A program made the translations under genes and the position numbers. DNA of 64,000 bases from Cohnella zeiphila (lineage in GTDB: Bacteria; Bacillota; Bacilli; Paenibacillales; Paenibacillaceae), in the NCBI RefSeq assembly GCF_014212055.1, contig NZ_JACJVO010000050.1:1-64000 (forward strand), written 5' to 3'. The notes under the pieces were generated by a model, which was not told the origin of the DNA, made no database searches, and saw only the letters and a program-made list of their open reading frames with translations. Below are positions 16,354-24,581 of the stretch, one piece after another. Positions within the stretch are counted from its first letter, which is position 1. Each line of letters begins with the position of its first letter.

Positions 16354-17252
16354 CCGCTTTGACCCGTACCGGGCCCCGGATCGTCCGCACGATCGCGGAC
16401 GTCCGCGCCGCCGTGAACGAATACCGCGCGGCGGCGGGCGCCGGAGCGACCGTCGGACTGGTGCCGACGATGGGCTATCTGCATGAAGGCCACGCCAGCT
16501 TGATGCGCCGATCCGCCTCCGAGAACGGCTTGACCGTGCTCAGCGTGTTCGTCAACCCGCTGCAATTCGGTCCGAACGAGGACTTTGACCGTTATCCCCG
16601 CGACGAAGAACGGGATCGGGCCGTCGCCGCCGAGGCGGGCGCCGATGTGCTGTTCATGCCTTCGGTCGGCGAGATGTATCCGCGCAAGCCGCTGACCTCG
16701 GTGCTCGTCAGCGAGGTCACCTCAAGGCTGTGCGGCGCGAGCCGCCCCGGTCACTTCGACGGCGTCGGAACGGTCGTGTCGAAGCTGTTCAACATCGTCG
16801 GACCGGACCGCGCTTATTTCGGAATGAAGGACGCCCAGCAGGTTGCCGTCGTGACGCGCATGGCGGAAGACCTGAACGTACCGGTCGAGATCGTTCCCTG
16901 TCCGATCGTCCGCGACCCGGACGGGCTGGCGATGAGCTCCCGCAACGTTTATCTGACCGCCGAAGAGCGCGAGCAGGCGCTCGTGCTGTCCCGGACGCTT
17001 GCGCAAGTGCCCGGATGGTTGGCCGACGACGCGGGTCTAACGTCCGACTTGCTGAAGCAGCGTATGGAACAGCTCGTCCGCCGAATGCCGCTCGCCGATA
17101 TCGAATACGCCGAAGTGCTGACGTATCCCGACTTGCTGCCTCCGGGCGAAGCTCCGCTGCGGGAGGCCGCCGCCAAGGAACGGCTGCTTGTCGCGCTGGC
17201 CGTCCGCTTCGGGCGAACTCGTCTGATCGACAATATTTTGCTGACTCCCTAA
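16350..17252 (+). CDS. panC: Pantothenate synthetase
   Basis: Condenses pantoate with beta-alanine using ATP. The nucleotidyl-transferase motif H45-E-G-H48 and the KMSKS-like AMSSRN are intact, along with FVNPLQFGPNEDFDRYPR. The 300-aa length is a little above that of Bacillus enzymes. Four-base overlap with panB implies coupled translation, and panD follows by 16 bases, so the three enzymes of the pathway are made together. Confidence 0.97.
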   Translation: MTALTRTGPRIVRTIADVRAAVNEYRAAAGAGATVGLVPTMGYLHEGHASLMRRSASENGLTVLSVFVNPLQFGPNEDFDRYPRDEERDRAVAAEAGADVLFMPSVGEMYPRKPLTSVLVSEVTSRLCGASRPGHFDGVGTVVSKLFNIVGPDRAYFGMKDAQQVAVVTRMAEDLNVPVEIVPCPIVRDPDGLAMSSRNVYLTAEEREQALVLSRTLAQVPGWLADDAGLTSDLLKQRMEQLVRRMPLADIEYAEVLTYPDLLPPGEAPLREAAAKERLLVALAVRFGRTRLIDNILLTP

Positions 17253-17268
17253 AGAAGAGGTGGTTCCC

Positions 17269-17652
17269 ATGCTGCGCCAAATGATGAAGTCCAAATTGCA
17301 CCGGGCGACGGTGACGGAAGCGAATTTGCAATATGTCGGAAGCGTCACGATCGACCGGGATTTGATGGACGCGGTCGATCTGCTGCCCGACGAGAAAGTC
17401 CAGATCGTGAACAACAACAACGGCGAACGGTTCGAGACATACGTCATTCCCGGTCCGCGCGGATCCGGCGTCATTTGCCTGAACGGCGCGGCGGCGCGTC
17501 TCGTCCAGCCGGGCGACATCGTCATTATTATCGGTTACGGCTACGTCACCGATGAGGAAGCGCGGCGCCACGTTCCGAAGGTGGCGATTCTGGACGACCG
17601 GAACCGCGTGTCCCGATTGCTGGCGGAAGAGCCGCATTCGACCGTCCTGTAA
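17269..17652 (+). CDS. panD: Aspartate 1-decarboxylase proenzyme
   Basis: Makes beta-alanine from aspartate for pantothenate. It is a pyruvoyl enzyme: self-cleavage occurs between G24 and S25 (YVG|SVTID), and Ser25 becomes the pyruvoyl group. Conserved K9, H11, Y22 and Arg54-region residues are visible. ATG 17269 follows AAGAGG; the GTG at 17260 lies inside that site and is rejected. At 127 aa it is the expected size. Confidence 0.97.
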   Translation: MLRQMMKSKLHRATVTEANLQYVGSVTIDRDLMDAVDLLPDEKVQIVNNNNGERFETYVIPGPRGSGVICLNGAAARLVQPGDIVIIIGYGYVTDEEARRHVPKVAILDDRNRVSRLLAEEPHSTVL

Positions 17653-17719
17653 GGCGTATGAAACCCCCTCCGGCAACGCAGAATGACCATACAGCCGAAA
17701 GCGCCAAGGGGGAAACTTC

Positions 17720-18370
17720 ATGATCGATCAATGGTTCGGTGCTTTGAACGACACGCTTGACGATCTTCTCCGCCGTTACCCGACTGCCTCCACCAAAGAA
17801 AAAGACGAACTGGAACAACAATGGAACGTGTTAAAAACGATCAGTGATGATATTATTGAAGCATGGCTTCAATTCGAAGACAAAATGGCGCTGTACCGGA
17901 ACCTCAAGCAGGAGAACGTTCCGAGCTTCAAGGCGCTGGCGGGCGAGGATTTCATGGGTCCTTATTTGAAGGGCCAAGGTTATTTCAAGCTGCATATGTT
18001 CGCGGAGGGCGCCGATTGCTTCGAGCGGACGCTCTCCCTGGAACCCGAATTGAACGTGGCTCGGCTGCTGCTCGCCATGTGCCGCATGCATCTCCAGCAA
18101 TTCGCCGAAGCGCAGCGCCATTTCCAATTGATCGCCGAATGGACGGACGAGCCGAAGCTGAAGGCGATCGCCTTCAACGCGCTCGGCTGCGTGCAGGCGG
18201 TATTCGCCAACTTGAAGCAAGCCCAGCTTTATTTTCAGAAAGCGGTGGAAGCCGACCCGGATTTCGAAGATCCGCGCCGGAATTTGGAATCCTGCCGCAA
18301 CCGCGGTTCGAGCGGCCGGCTCCAGCTTCAATTCGGCAGCGCGGAGCTGTCCGCGATGATGCTGGCCTAA
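17720..18370 (+). CDS. Tetratricopeptide-repeat protein, 216 aa
   Basis: Helical protein with a charged N-terminal coiled segment (residues 1-65) and at least three TPR units (about 82-115, 116-150 and 153-187: YLKGQGYFKLHMFAEGADCFE, AIAFNALGCVQAVFANLKQA). GGGGG lies upstream of ATG 17720. It sits between panD and dinG, where B. subtilis has no such gene. No enzymatic motif is seen. It is the second TPR protein inserted in this core cluster; the other is at 9036. Confidence 0.8.
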   Translation: MIDQWFGALNDTLDDLLRRYPTASTKEKDELEQQWNVLKTISDDIIEAWLQFEDKMALYRNLKQENVPSFKALAGEDFMGPYLKGQGYFKLHMFAEGADCFERTLSLEPELNVARLLLAMCRMHLQQFAEAQRHFQLIAEWTDEPKLKAIAFNALGCVQAVFANLKQAQLYFQKAVEADPDFEDPRRNLESCRNRGSSGRLQLQFGSAELSAMMLA

Positions 18371-18391
18371 AGCCGAACCGAATCGAAAGCC

Positions 18392-18405
18392 CGAACGCTT
18401 GTTTT
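18392..18405. promoter_or_regulatory. Degenerate SOS-box-like site before dinG
   Basis: CGAACGCTTGTTTT matches the Gram-positive LexA consensus CGAAC-N4-GTTC in all but the last positions, 26 bases before the dinG start. No clear promoter was read here, so a role in LexA control is tentative. Confidence 0.35.
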
Positions 18406-18431
18406 CGGGTCGCCAGGAAAGGACGTCAGGC

Positions 18432-21344
18432 ATGAAATTCGCCGTGCTCGATCTGGAGACGACGGGAACGTCGTCCGAACAAGACGAAATCATTCAAGCC
18501 GGCCTTGCTTTGATCGACGAGACGGGAGCCGTCACCGACGTGTTCGCGTCTTTCGTCAAGCCGGAGAAGCCGATTCCCGAATGGATCACTCAGCTGACCG
18601 GCATCGCCGGCGAGGACGTGGAAGGGGCTCCCGGTCTGGAGGAAATGCTGGCCGGCCTCGTGCCTCGTCTTCAGGATGCGGTGCTGGTCGCTCACAACGT
18701 CGGGTTCGATGCCGCTTTTTTGCAGGCCGCCCTGGACCGGTGCGGCTATTTGCCTTTTACGGGCCGAATGCTCGATACGGTGGAGCTGGCGCGTCTCCTG
18801 TATCCTTCGATGCCCTCCTATCAGCTTTCTTCGCTGACCCACAGCCTCGGCATCGAGCATGAAAGAGCTCACCGCGCCGACAGCGACGCGCTGGCAACCG
18901 CCGAACTGTTCGCCCGCTGCATGGACCGGCTTAGACGTCTTCCGATGCTCACGCTGCAGCGGCTGGCGTACCTGTTCGATCCCGAGCGCAACGATCTGGG
19001 CTGGCTCGTTGCCGATACGCTGGCGCAAAGGGAGATGCTCTCGCTACCCGACGAAGAAGAATACCAATATTACCGTCAGTTCGCTTTGAAAGTAACGGAC
19101 TGGACGGAAGAATCGCCCGACGCGGAGCCGGCGGCGGAGACGGACGGCGAACCCGAACGCGGATTATCGGAGACAGCCTTTCCCGACTTCGTCGGCTCCG
19201 TCCGCGAACGGCTGCAGGAACTGCTGCCTTCCTTCGAACCGAGACCGGGACAGGAGATCATGTACGGCGAAGTGCTGGAAGCGCTGAGCGGCGACTCCCA
19301 CCTGCTCGTCGAGGCGGGAACCGGAACCGGCAAGTCGCTCGGTTATTTGCTTCCCTCCCTCTATTATGGTTTGAAGGAATCGAAAAAAATCGTCGTCAGC
19401 ACCCATACGATCCAACTGCAGGAGCAGCTTCGCCAGCGGGATTTGCCGCTGCTTCAGCAGGTGATGCAGGTGCCTTTCAAGGCGGCGGTGTTTAAAGGCA
19501 GAAGCAATTATTTATGCTTGCGCAAGTTCGAGAGCCAGCTTCAAATGCCCGAGATCGCGCTGAGCCGCGAAGAAGCCGTCACGAGAGGGCAAATGACGGT
19601 CTGGCTTTCCGAGACGGAACGCGGGGAAGCGGAGGAGCTCAATCTGGGCAGCCGTTCCCGCGACGAATGGAACGCGGTGGCGAGCGATGCGGATTCCTGC
19701 CTGAACCGGCAATGTCCGTGGTTCCGCAAGTGCTTCTACCATCGCGCCCGCCAGGATGCGAACAAAGCGGACTTGATCATCACGAACCATGCCATGGTAT
19801 TCACCGACATGCGGGCCGAGAACCGGCTGCTGCCTTCCTACGACCGCCTGATCGTGGACGAGGCCCATCATCTCGAAGAGATCGCCAGCCAGCATCTGGG
19901 GCAGCGAACCGGGTACTCCTCGCTGATGGGTGCGCTGGTTCGACTCTGGAAAGACGCCCGCACCGGGCAGCTTCCGCGCCTGATGAGCGCATTGGAGAGC
20001 TCCGGCGAATCCCAAGCGGCGGCATGGATCGAGAAGCTGGAGGCGGCATCCTCCAAGGTCCACGAGATGCGCGAAGCATGGGATCGCTGGATGGACGGTC
20101 TGTTCGCCTTGCTGGCGTCGGAGTCGGCGGCCGACGAGAGCGGCAGCTTGACGCTGCGGCTGAAGCCCGAGCAGCTGCCCGCCGGTTGGGAACCGCTGCA
20201 GGTGGACGGCCACAACGCGATTCAACTGCTTAGCGATCTGATTCGTCCGCTCGACAAGCTGCTGCCGGAGATAAGGGAGACGACCGACGAGCTGTCGCTT
20301 CAGGCGCTGATTACCGACCTGAACGGCAGCCTGAAGGATCTGACGACGACCCGCTCCGAGCTGCAATCGTTCGTGACGCTCGGCAATCCGGACTTCGTGT
20401 ATTGGCTCGAAGGCCATACGCAATACCGCAGCCGGTCGGTGTGGATGTTCGGCGTTCCCGCCGACGTCAGCAAGCTGCTCAAGGAAGGCATGTTCGACCG
20501 GAAGTCGAGCGTGGTGCTGACTTCGGCCACGCTTACCGTGGACAAGACGTTTCAATACGTCAAGGAACAGCTGGGACTGGACGCCGCCGAAGCGGAAGGG
20601 AAGCTGCGAACGGCTCAGCTGCCGTCGCCGTTCAACTATCGCGAGCAGGCGCTGGTGCTCATTCCGCGCGATTTTCCGGGAATCCGGGGCCGGGACGGCG
20701 AAGCTCTGTTCGTTCAGGAGCTGACCAAATCACTGGCGAACGTGGCCAAGGAGACGGGCGGCCGAATGCTCGTGCTGTTCACGTCCTACCGAATGCTGAA
20801 GCAGGTTTACGCCCCGCTGAAGGAACAGCTGACGACGGAAGGAATCGACGTGATGGGGCAAGGGGTGGACGGCGGAAGCCGCAGCAGGCTGACGCGGCAG
20901 TTCATGGAGCGGCCCGCCTCGGTGCTTCTCGGCACGAGCAGCTTCTGGGAAGGGGTCGACCTGCCGGGCGACGCGCTGACTTGCCTGGCCATCGTTCGAC
21001 TGCCGTTTCAGCCGCCGAACCATCCGGTCGTGGAAGCCAAATCGGAACGGCTGCAGGCGGAGAGAAAAAATCCGTTCATGAAGCTGTCGCTGCCGCAGGC
21101 CATCATCCGCTTCAAGCAAGGCTTCGGTCGCCTGGTGCGGACGGCGAGCGACCGCGGAATCGTGATCGTCTACGACACGAGAGTGCTGGAGACGAGCTAC
21201 GGCAAGCACTTCCTGTATTCGCTGCCGGGACCGAAGATGGAGCATCTGCCGAACGCGCGGCTGGTCGATCGAGTAAGGGAATGGCTTCCCGGCCCCGCCG
21301 TGGAGGCCGGACCGATTGCGGAACAAGGGGGGCGGGACGGATGA
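18432..21344 (+). CDS. dinG: Bifunctional exonuclease/ATP-dependent helicase DinG
   Basis: The N-terminus (residues 1-170) is a DEDDh 3'-5' exonuclease domain with D7-L-E9-T-T-G, like the epsilon subunit of DNA polymerase III. The remainder is an XPD-like superfamily 2 helicase with Walker A G296-T-G-T-G-K301-S and DEAH at 476-479. Four cysteines between about residues 420 and 440 (DADSCLNRQCPWFRKCF) sit where an Fe-S cluster is bound in relatives. It should act on D- or R-loops and stalled forks. ATG 18432 follows AGGAAAGGA. The stop overlaps the rex start by 4 bases. Confidence 0.95.
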   Translation: MKFAVLDLETTGTSSEQDEIIQAGLALIDETGAVTDVFASFVKPEKPIPEWITQLTGIAGEDVEGAPGLEEMLAGLVPRLQDAVLVAHNVGFDAAFLQAALDRCGYLPFTGRMLDTVELARLLYPSMPSYQLSSLTHSLGIEHERAHRADSDALATAELFARCMDRLRRLPMLTLQRLAYLFDPERNDLGWLVADTLAQREMLSLPDEEEYQYYRQFALKVTDWTEESPDAEPAAETDGEPERGLSETAFPDFVGSVRERLQELLPSFEPRPGQEIMYGEVLEALSGDSHLLVEAGTGTGKSLGYLLPSLYYGLKESKKIVVSTHTIQLQEQLRQRDLPLLQQVMQVPFKAAVFKGRSNYLCLRKFESQLQMPEIALSREEAVTRGQMTVWLSETERGEAEELNLGSRSRDEWNAVASDADSCLNRQCPWFRKCFYHRARQDANKADLIITNHAMVFTDMRAENRLLPSYDRLIVDEAHHLEEIASQHLGQRTGYSSLMGALVRLWKDARTGQLPRLMSALESSGESQAAAWIEKLEAASSKVHEMREAWDRWMDGLFALLASESAADESGSLTLRLKPEQLPAGWEPLQVDGHNAIQLLSDLIRPLDKLLPEIRETTDELSLQALITDLNGSLKDLTTTRSELQSFVTLGNPDFVYWLEGHTQYRSRSVWMFGVPADVSKLLKEGMFDRKSSVVLTSATLTVDKTFQYVKEQLGLDAAEAEGKLRTAQLPSPFNYREQALVLIPRDFPGIRGRDGEALFVQELTKSLANVAKETGGRMLVLFTSYRMLKQVYAPLKEQLTTEGIDVMGQGVDGGSRSRLTRQFMERPASVLLGTSSFWEGVDLPGDALTCLAIVRLPFQPPNHPVVEAKSERLQAERKNPFMKLSLPQAIIRFKQGFGRLVRTASDRGIVIVYDTRVLETSYGKHFLYSLPGPKMEHLPNARLVDRVREWLPGPAVEAGPIAEQGGRDG

Positions 21345-22000
21345 CGAAGCAGCTGAAAATATCGGAGGCGGTCGTGCGCCGGCTTCCGATCTACTTGCGG
21401 TATTTGAACGAATTGAGCTTAAGCGAAGTCCAGACCGTATCTTCCCAGGACCTCGGGGAGAAGCTGGACCTCAATCCGGCCCAGATTCGCAAGGATCTTG
21501 CTTACTTCGGCGATTTCGGCCGCAAGGGAGTGGGCTACAACGTAAGCTATCTGATCGAGAAAATCCGCCAGATCCTGAAGCTGGACCGGCCGCTGCATGT
21601 GGCGCTCGTCGGAACCGGCAACCTGGGCCGCGCGCTTTGCAACTATAATACTTATCTGAAAGACAATATGAAAATCATCGCCGTATTCGACGCGGATCCG
21701 TCCAAGGTCGGCCTCGTCATCAACCACCTGACCGTTCAGCCGACTTCCGAGCTGAAGCGGACGGTCGCCGAACGCGATATTTCCGTCGGCATTATCACGG
21801 TGCCGGCCGCCGAGGCGCAGAACGTGGCGGACCAATTCATCGGGGCCGGCATCCGGGGCATTCTCAACTTCGCTCCGACGGTGCTTCGCGCGCCGGGGCA
21901 CGTGCGAATCCATCAGACCGATTTTACGGCCGATTTGTTAAGCTTGGCTTATTATTTGAACAGCGAAGACGAGGAAATGGCGAGGGGAACGGACGGATGA
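21341..22000 (+). CDS. rex: Redox-sensing transcriptional repressor Rex
   Basis: Represses fermentation and respiration genes and is released from DNA when NADH rises. Residues 1-80 form a winged-helix DNA-binding domain (LNPAQIRKDLAYFGDFGRKGVGYNV), and the rest a Rossmann fold with G91-T-G-N-L-G96. The C-terminal domain-swapped helix (TADLLSLAYYL) is present. At 219 aa it is of usual length. It overlaps dinG upstream and the deaminase downstream (ATGA both times). In B. subtilis rex lies elsewhere, so this linkage is a lineage feature. Confidence 0.96.
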   Translation: MTKQLKISEAVVRRLPIYLRYLNELSLSEVQTVSSQDLGEKLDLNPAQIRKDLAYFGDFGRKGVGYNVSYLIEKIRQILKLDRPLHVALVGTGNLGRALCNYNTYLKDNMKIIAVFDADPSKVGLVINHLTVQPTSELKRTVAERDISVGIITVPAAEAQNVADQFIGAGIRGILNFAPTVLRAPGHVRIHQTDFTADLLSLAYYLNSEDEEMARGTDG

Positions 22001-23304
22001 AAAACAGATGGTTGATCGAGAACGGAACGTTCATTACGATGGATCCGCAGCAGCCGGTCGTGGAAGGTTGGCTGGCCGTCGAAAACGACCGGATTGCCGG
22101 GCTGGGTACAGGCCAAGCGCCGGATGAGGAGCGGAAGCTCGGGGCAGAACTCGTGGACGGCCGGGGCAAATTGTACCTTCCCGGGCTGATCAATACGCAC
22201 GGCCATGCGGCGATGTCGCTGCTGCGCGGATTGGCGGACGATCTGAGGCTTCAGGACTGGCTCGAAAATCATATGTGGCCGATGGAAGCGAAATTTACGG
22301 GCGATGACGTCTACTGGGGCACGTCGATTGCCGCCGCCGAGATGATCTTGAGCGGGACCACCACCTTTCTCGACATGTACGACCACATGGACCGCGTGGC
22401 GGAAGTCGTGGAACAATCCGGCCTGAGAGCGGTGCTGACGCGCGGCGTCATCGGCCTTTGCCCGCCCGACGTGCAGACGGCCAAGCTGAACGATGCGATA
22501 GGCTTCGCCAAAAGCTGGCACGGACAGGCCGGCGGCCGCATCCGGGTGATGATGTCTCCCCATGCGCCTTATACGTGTCCGCCCGACTACATCGAACGGA
22601 TCGTGGCCGCCGCCCGGGAGCTCGGCTTGCCGCTTCATACGCACATGTCCGAGACGGCGGCGGAAGTAGCCCAGAACGTCAAGGACTACGGCGTTCGTCC
22701 GGTGGAGCATCTGGACCGTCTCGGCTTGTTCTCCGGCCCCTCGCTCGTTGCCCACGCCGTGCATTTGACCGACGAGGAGATTGCCCTGCTCGCCGAGCGC
22801 GGCGTCGCCGTGTCGCATAATCCCGTCAGCAATTTGAAGCTGGCGAGCGGCGTAGCCCGGGTTCCGGAGCTGCTGAAGGCGGGGGTTACCGTCTCGCTCG
22901 GCACCGACAGCGCGGCCAGCAACAACAATCTCGACCTGTTCGAGGAGATCCGGCTGGCGGCGCTCCTCCACAAAGGCGTTACGGGAGATCCGACCGCGGT
23001 CCCCGCGCCCGAGGCGCTCCGAATGGGAACCGTCTACGGCGCCAAGTCGCTCGGTCTGGAAGGCGAGACGGGCGTCCTTCAGCCGGGTCTCAAAGCGGAC
23101 CTGATCTCGGTGCGGACGAACAAGCCGCATTTCGTTCCGGCAACCGATTACGTCTCTCATCTCGTTTATGCGGCTTCCGGCGCCGACGTGGCCGACGTCT
23201 GGGTGGACGGCAAGCAGCTTCTGCGCGAGCGGCAGCTGCTCACGCTTGACGCCGAACGCATCCGCTTCGAAGCCCAGCGGGCGTTCGACAGGCTGCGGGC
23301 ATGA
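21997..23304 (+). CDS. mtaD: 5-methylthioadenosine/S-adenosylhomocysteine deaminase
   Basis: Amidohydrolase-superfamily metal enzyme that deaminates methylthioadenosine, SAH or related nucleosides. Metal ligands are seen in NTH68-G-H70, HTHMSE, and later HAVHL and GTDSAASNNNLDLFEEI. At 435 aa it matches the family. Four-base overlaps with rex and the next gene place it in the dinG-rex-mtaD-ypmB chain. Close relatives include chlorohydrolase-type amidohydrolases, so substrate choice is inferred from overall similarity. Confidence 0.88.
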   Translation: MKNRWLIENGTFITMDPQQPVVEGWLAVENDRIAGLGTGQAPDEERKLGAELVDGRGKLYLPGLINTHGHAAMSLLRGLADDLRLQDWLENHMWPMEAKFTGDDVYWGTSIAAAEMILSGTTTFLDMYDHMDRVAEVVEQSGLRAVLTRGVIGLCPPDVQTAKLNDAIGFAKSWHGQAGGRIRVMMSPHAPYTCPPDYIERIVAAARELGLPLHTHMSETAAEVAQNVKDYGVRPVEHLDRLGLFSGPSLVAHAVHLTDEEIALLAERGVAVSHNPVSNLKLASGVARVPELLKAGVTVSLGTDSAASNNNLDLFEEIRLAALLHKGVTGDPTAVPAPEALRMGTVYGAKSLGLEGETGVLQPGLKADLISVRTNKPHFVPATDYVSHLVYAASGADVADVWVDGKQLLRERQLLTLDAERIRFEAQRAFDRLRA

Positions 23305-23831
23305 GTCTCAGCCGCAGCGAGAACCGGCGCCGGTCGTCCGGAGTCCCGGTCGGGCGATGGATCATCGTCGGCGTTCTGTTCGTGGTGCTCGTCTGCATCT
23401 CGTTCGTGCTTTACATCCGATCGGCCGAAGCCGATTACCGGGCGGAAGCGAACCAGGCCATCCGGACGGCCAAGCAGGAAGCCGGTCTGAAGAAGACGGA
23501 CGAAGCCATCAAGCACGTATGGGACGATACCGTCTGGGTCGTCACCGGCAAAGATGCCGACGGAAACGACATTTTCGTCTGGGAGCTGCCGGACGGTACC
23601 GTCACGAAGGAGAAAGCCGCGGACGGGCTCGCCAAGAGCCAAGCCGTCTCTCGCTTCCGCGAGGAGAACGGCAACCTGCAGATCGTCCGCATCATCCCCG
23701 GCTGGTTCCAGGGACAGCCGGTGTGGGAGATCCGGTACGAGAGCGATCCGTCGACGGATCGCGAGACGATCGTCTTTTATTCGTTCAAGGACGGCGCCAA
23801 GCTCAAAACCTACGATCTTCCGGGCAAATAA
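23301..23831 (+). CDS. ypmB: YpmB-like membrane-anchored protein (DUF5590), 176 aa
   Basis: The protein has a short Arg-rich cytoplasmic tail, one transmembrane helix (about residues 19-42) and an extracellular domain resembling two PepSY-like repeats (ADYRAEANQAIRTAKQEAGL... WVVTGKDADGNDIFVWEL), as in YpmB. The family function is unknown. ATG 23301 overlaps the mtaD stop. In B. subtilis ypmB precedes aspB-asnS; here an 8-kb block intervenes before asnS. Confidence 0.82.
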   Translation: MSLSRSENRRRSSGVPVGRWIIVGVLFVVLVCISFVLYIRSAEADYRAEANQAIRTAKQEAGLKKTDEAIKHVWDDTVWVVTGKDADGNDIFVWELPDGTVTKEKAADGLAKSQAVSRFREENGNLQIVRIIPGWFQGQPVWEIRYESDPSTDRETIVFYSFKDGAKLKTYDLPGK

Positions 23832-23841
23832 CGTTATCGCG

Positions 23842-23885
23842 AACGGCTCCGCCTTTTCTCGACGAGAGGAAAAGGCGGAGCCGTT
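23842..23885 (+). terminator. Strong hairpin after ypmB
   Basis: AACGGCTCCGCCTTTTC pairs with the complementary arm ending GGCGGAGCCGTT (17 bp). It lacks a long T-run, so it may act as a terminator or mRNA-stabilising stem. Confidence 0.65.
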
Positions 23886-24047
23886 TCGTGTTGTTCAAGC
23901 GCGTCTCGGCCAGCCCGATGATCCGTCCGATGGTCGGACTGCCAACCATTAGATGACGATTTATCTATCAAAATATGATATACTCTCTTTTGTAACCATT
24001 TGATATACGAATTCAAATTCGCATACCATAAAGGAGGGCATAACGGC

Positions 24048-24581
24048 ATGAAACTGCGAATCGTGCCTATGGCGGTAACGGCCGCTCTGTCGGCAGCTTT
24101 GCTGTTCGGAGGCTGGTATGCCTACGGACATTACGGCGTGGAGAAGCCGCTGGACCGGATCGCACAGGCGGTGCCCGGAGTCGAAACGGCGCAGACGAGC
24201 CGCTCGGCGAGCGAAGTGAAGCTTAACGTCAGCCTGTCGCCGGACGCGGATCTCGCTTCGGTTTACCGGCAGATCGAACAGAACGGCGCGCAGTCGATCG
24301 GCGGCAAGAAGCTGGAGCTCGCGGTGAACGCTCCGTCCGATCCGACTCTGGAGAAAATGTGGGGACAAGCACTGTTTAACGTGGCCGAGGCGATGGACCA
24401 TCGGACCTATTCCGGCATTCAGGACGCCATGACGGAACTCGAGCAGAAGCATCCCGGACTGACGACGGCGACCGAAATGGACGACACCAACGTATACGTC
24501 ACCTTGAAGTACCAAGACGCGGTGAAATACGTCATTCTGCCTCGCGAACCGCAGAAACTGGAGGTGTGGCCGAATGCGTAA
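24048..24581 (+). CDS. Membrane-anchored protein of unknown function, 177 aa
   Basis: Residues 5-24 form a signal-anchor helix (VPMAVTAALSAALLFGGWYAY); the rest appears to be a small extracytoplasmic alpha/beta domain with no cysteine and no known motif. ATG 24048 follows AAAGGAGGG. The stop overlaps the start of the FtsH-like protease gene by 8 bases, so the two are almost certainly co-translated. It may be a partner, adaptor or substrate-delivery factor for that protease; this is inference from coupling alone. An AT-rich stretch with TATACT at 23979-23984 may contain the promoter. Confidence 0.75.
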   Translation: MKLRIVPMAVTAALSAALLFGGWYAYGHYGVEKPLDRIAQAVPGVETAQTSRSASEVKLNVSLSPDADLASVYRQIEQNGAQSIGGKKLELAVNAPSDPTLEKMWGQALFNVAEAMDHRTYSGIQDAMTELEQKHPGLTTATEMDDTNVYVTLKYQDAVKYVILPREPQKLEVWPNA

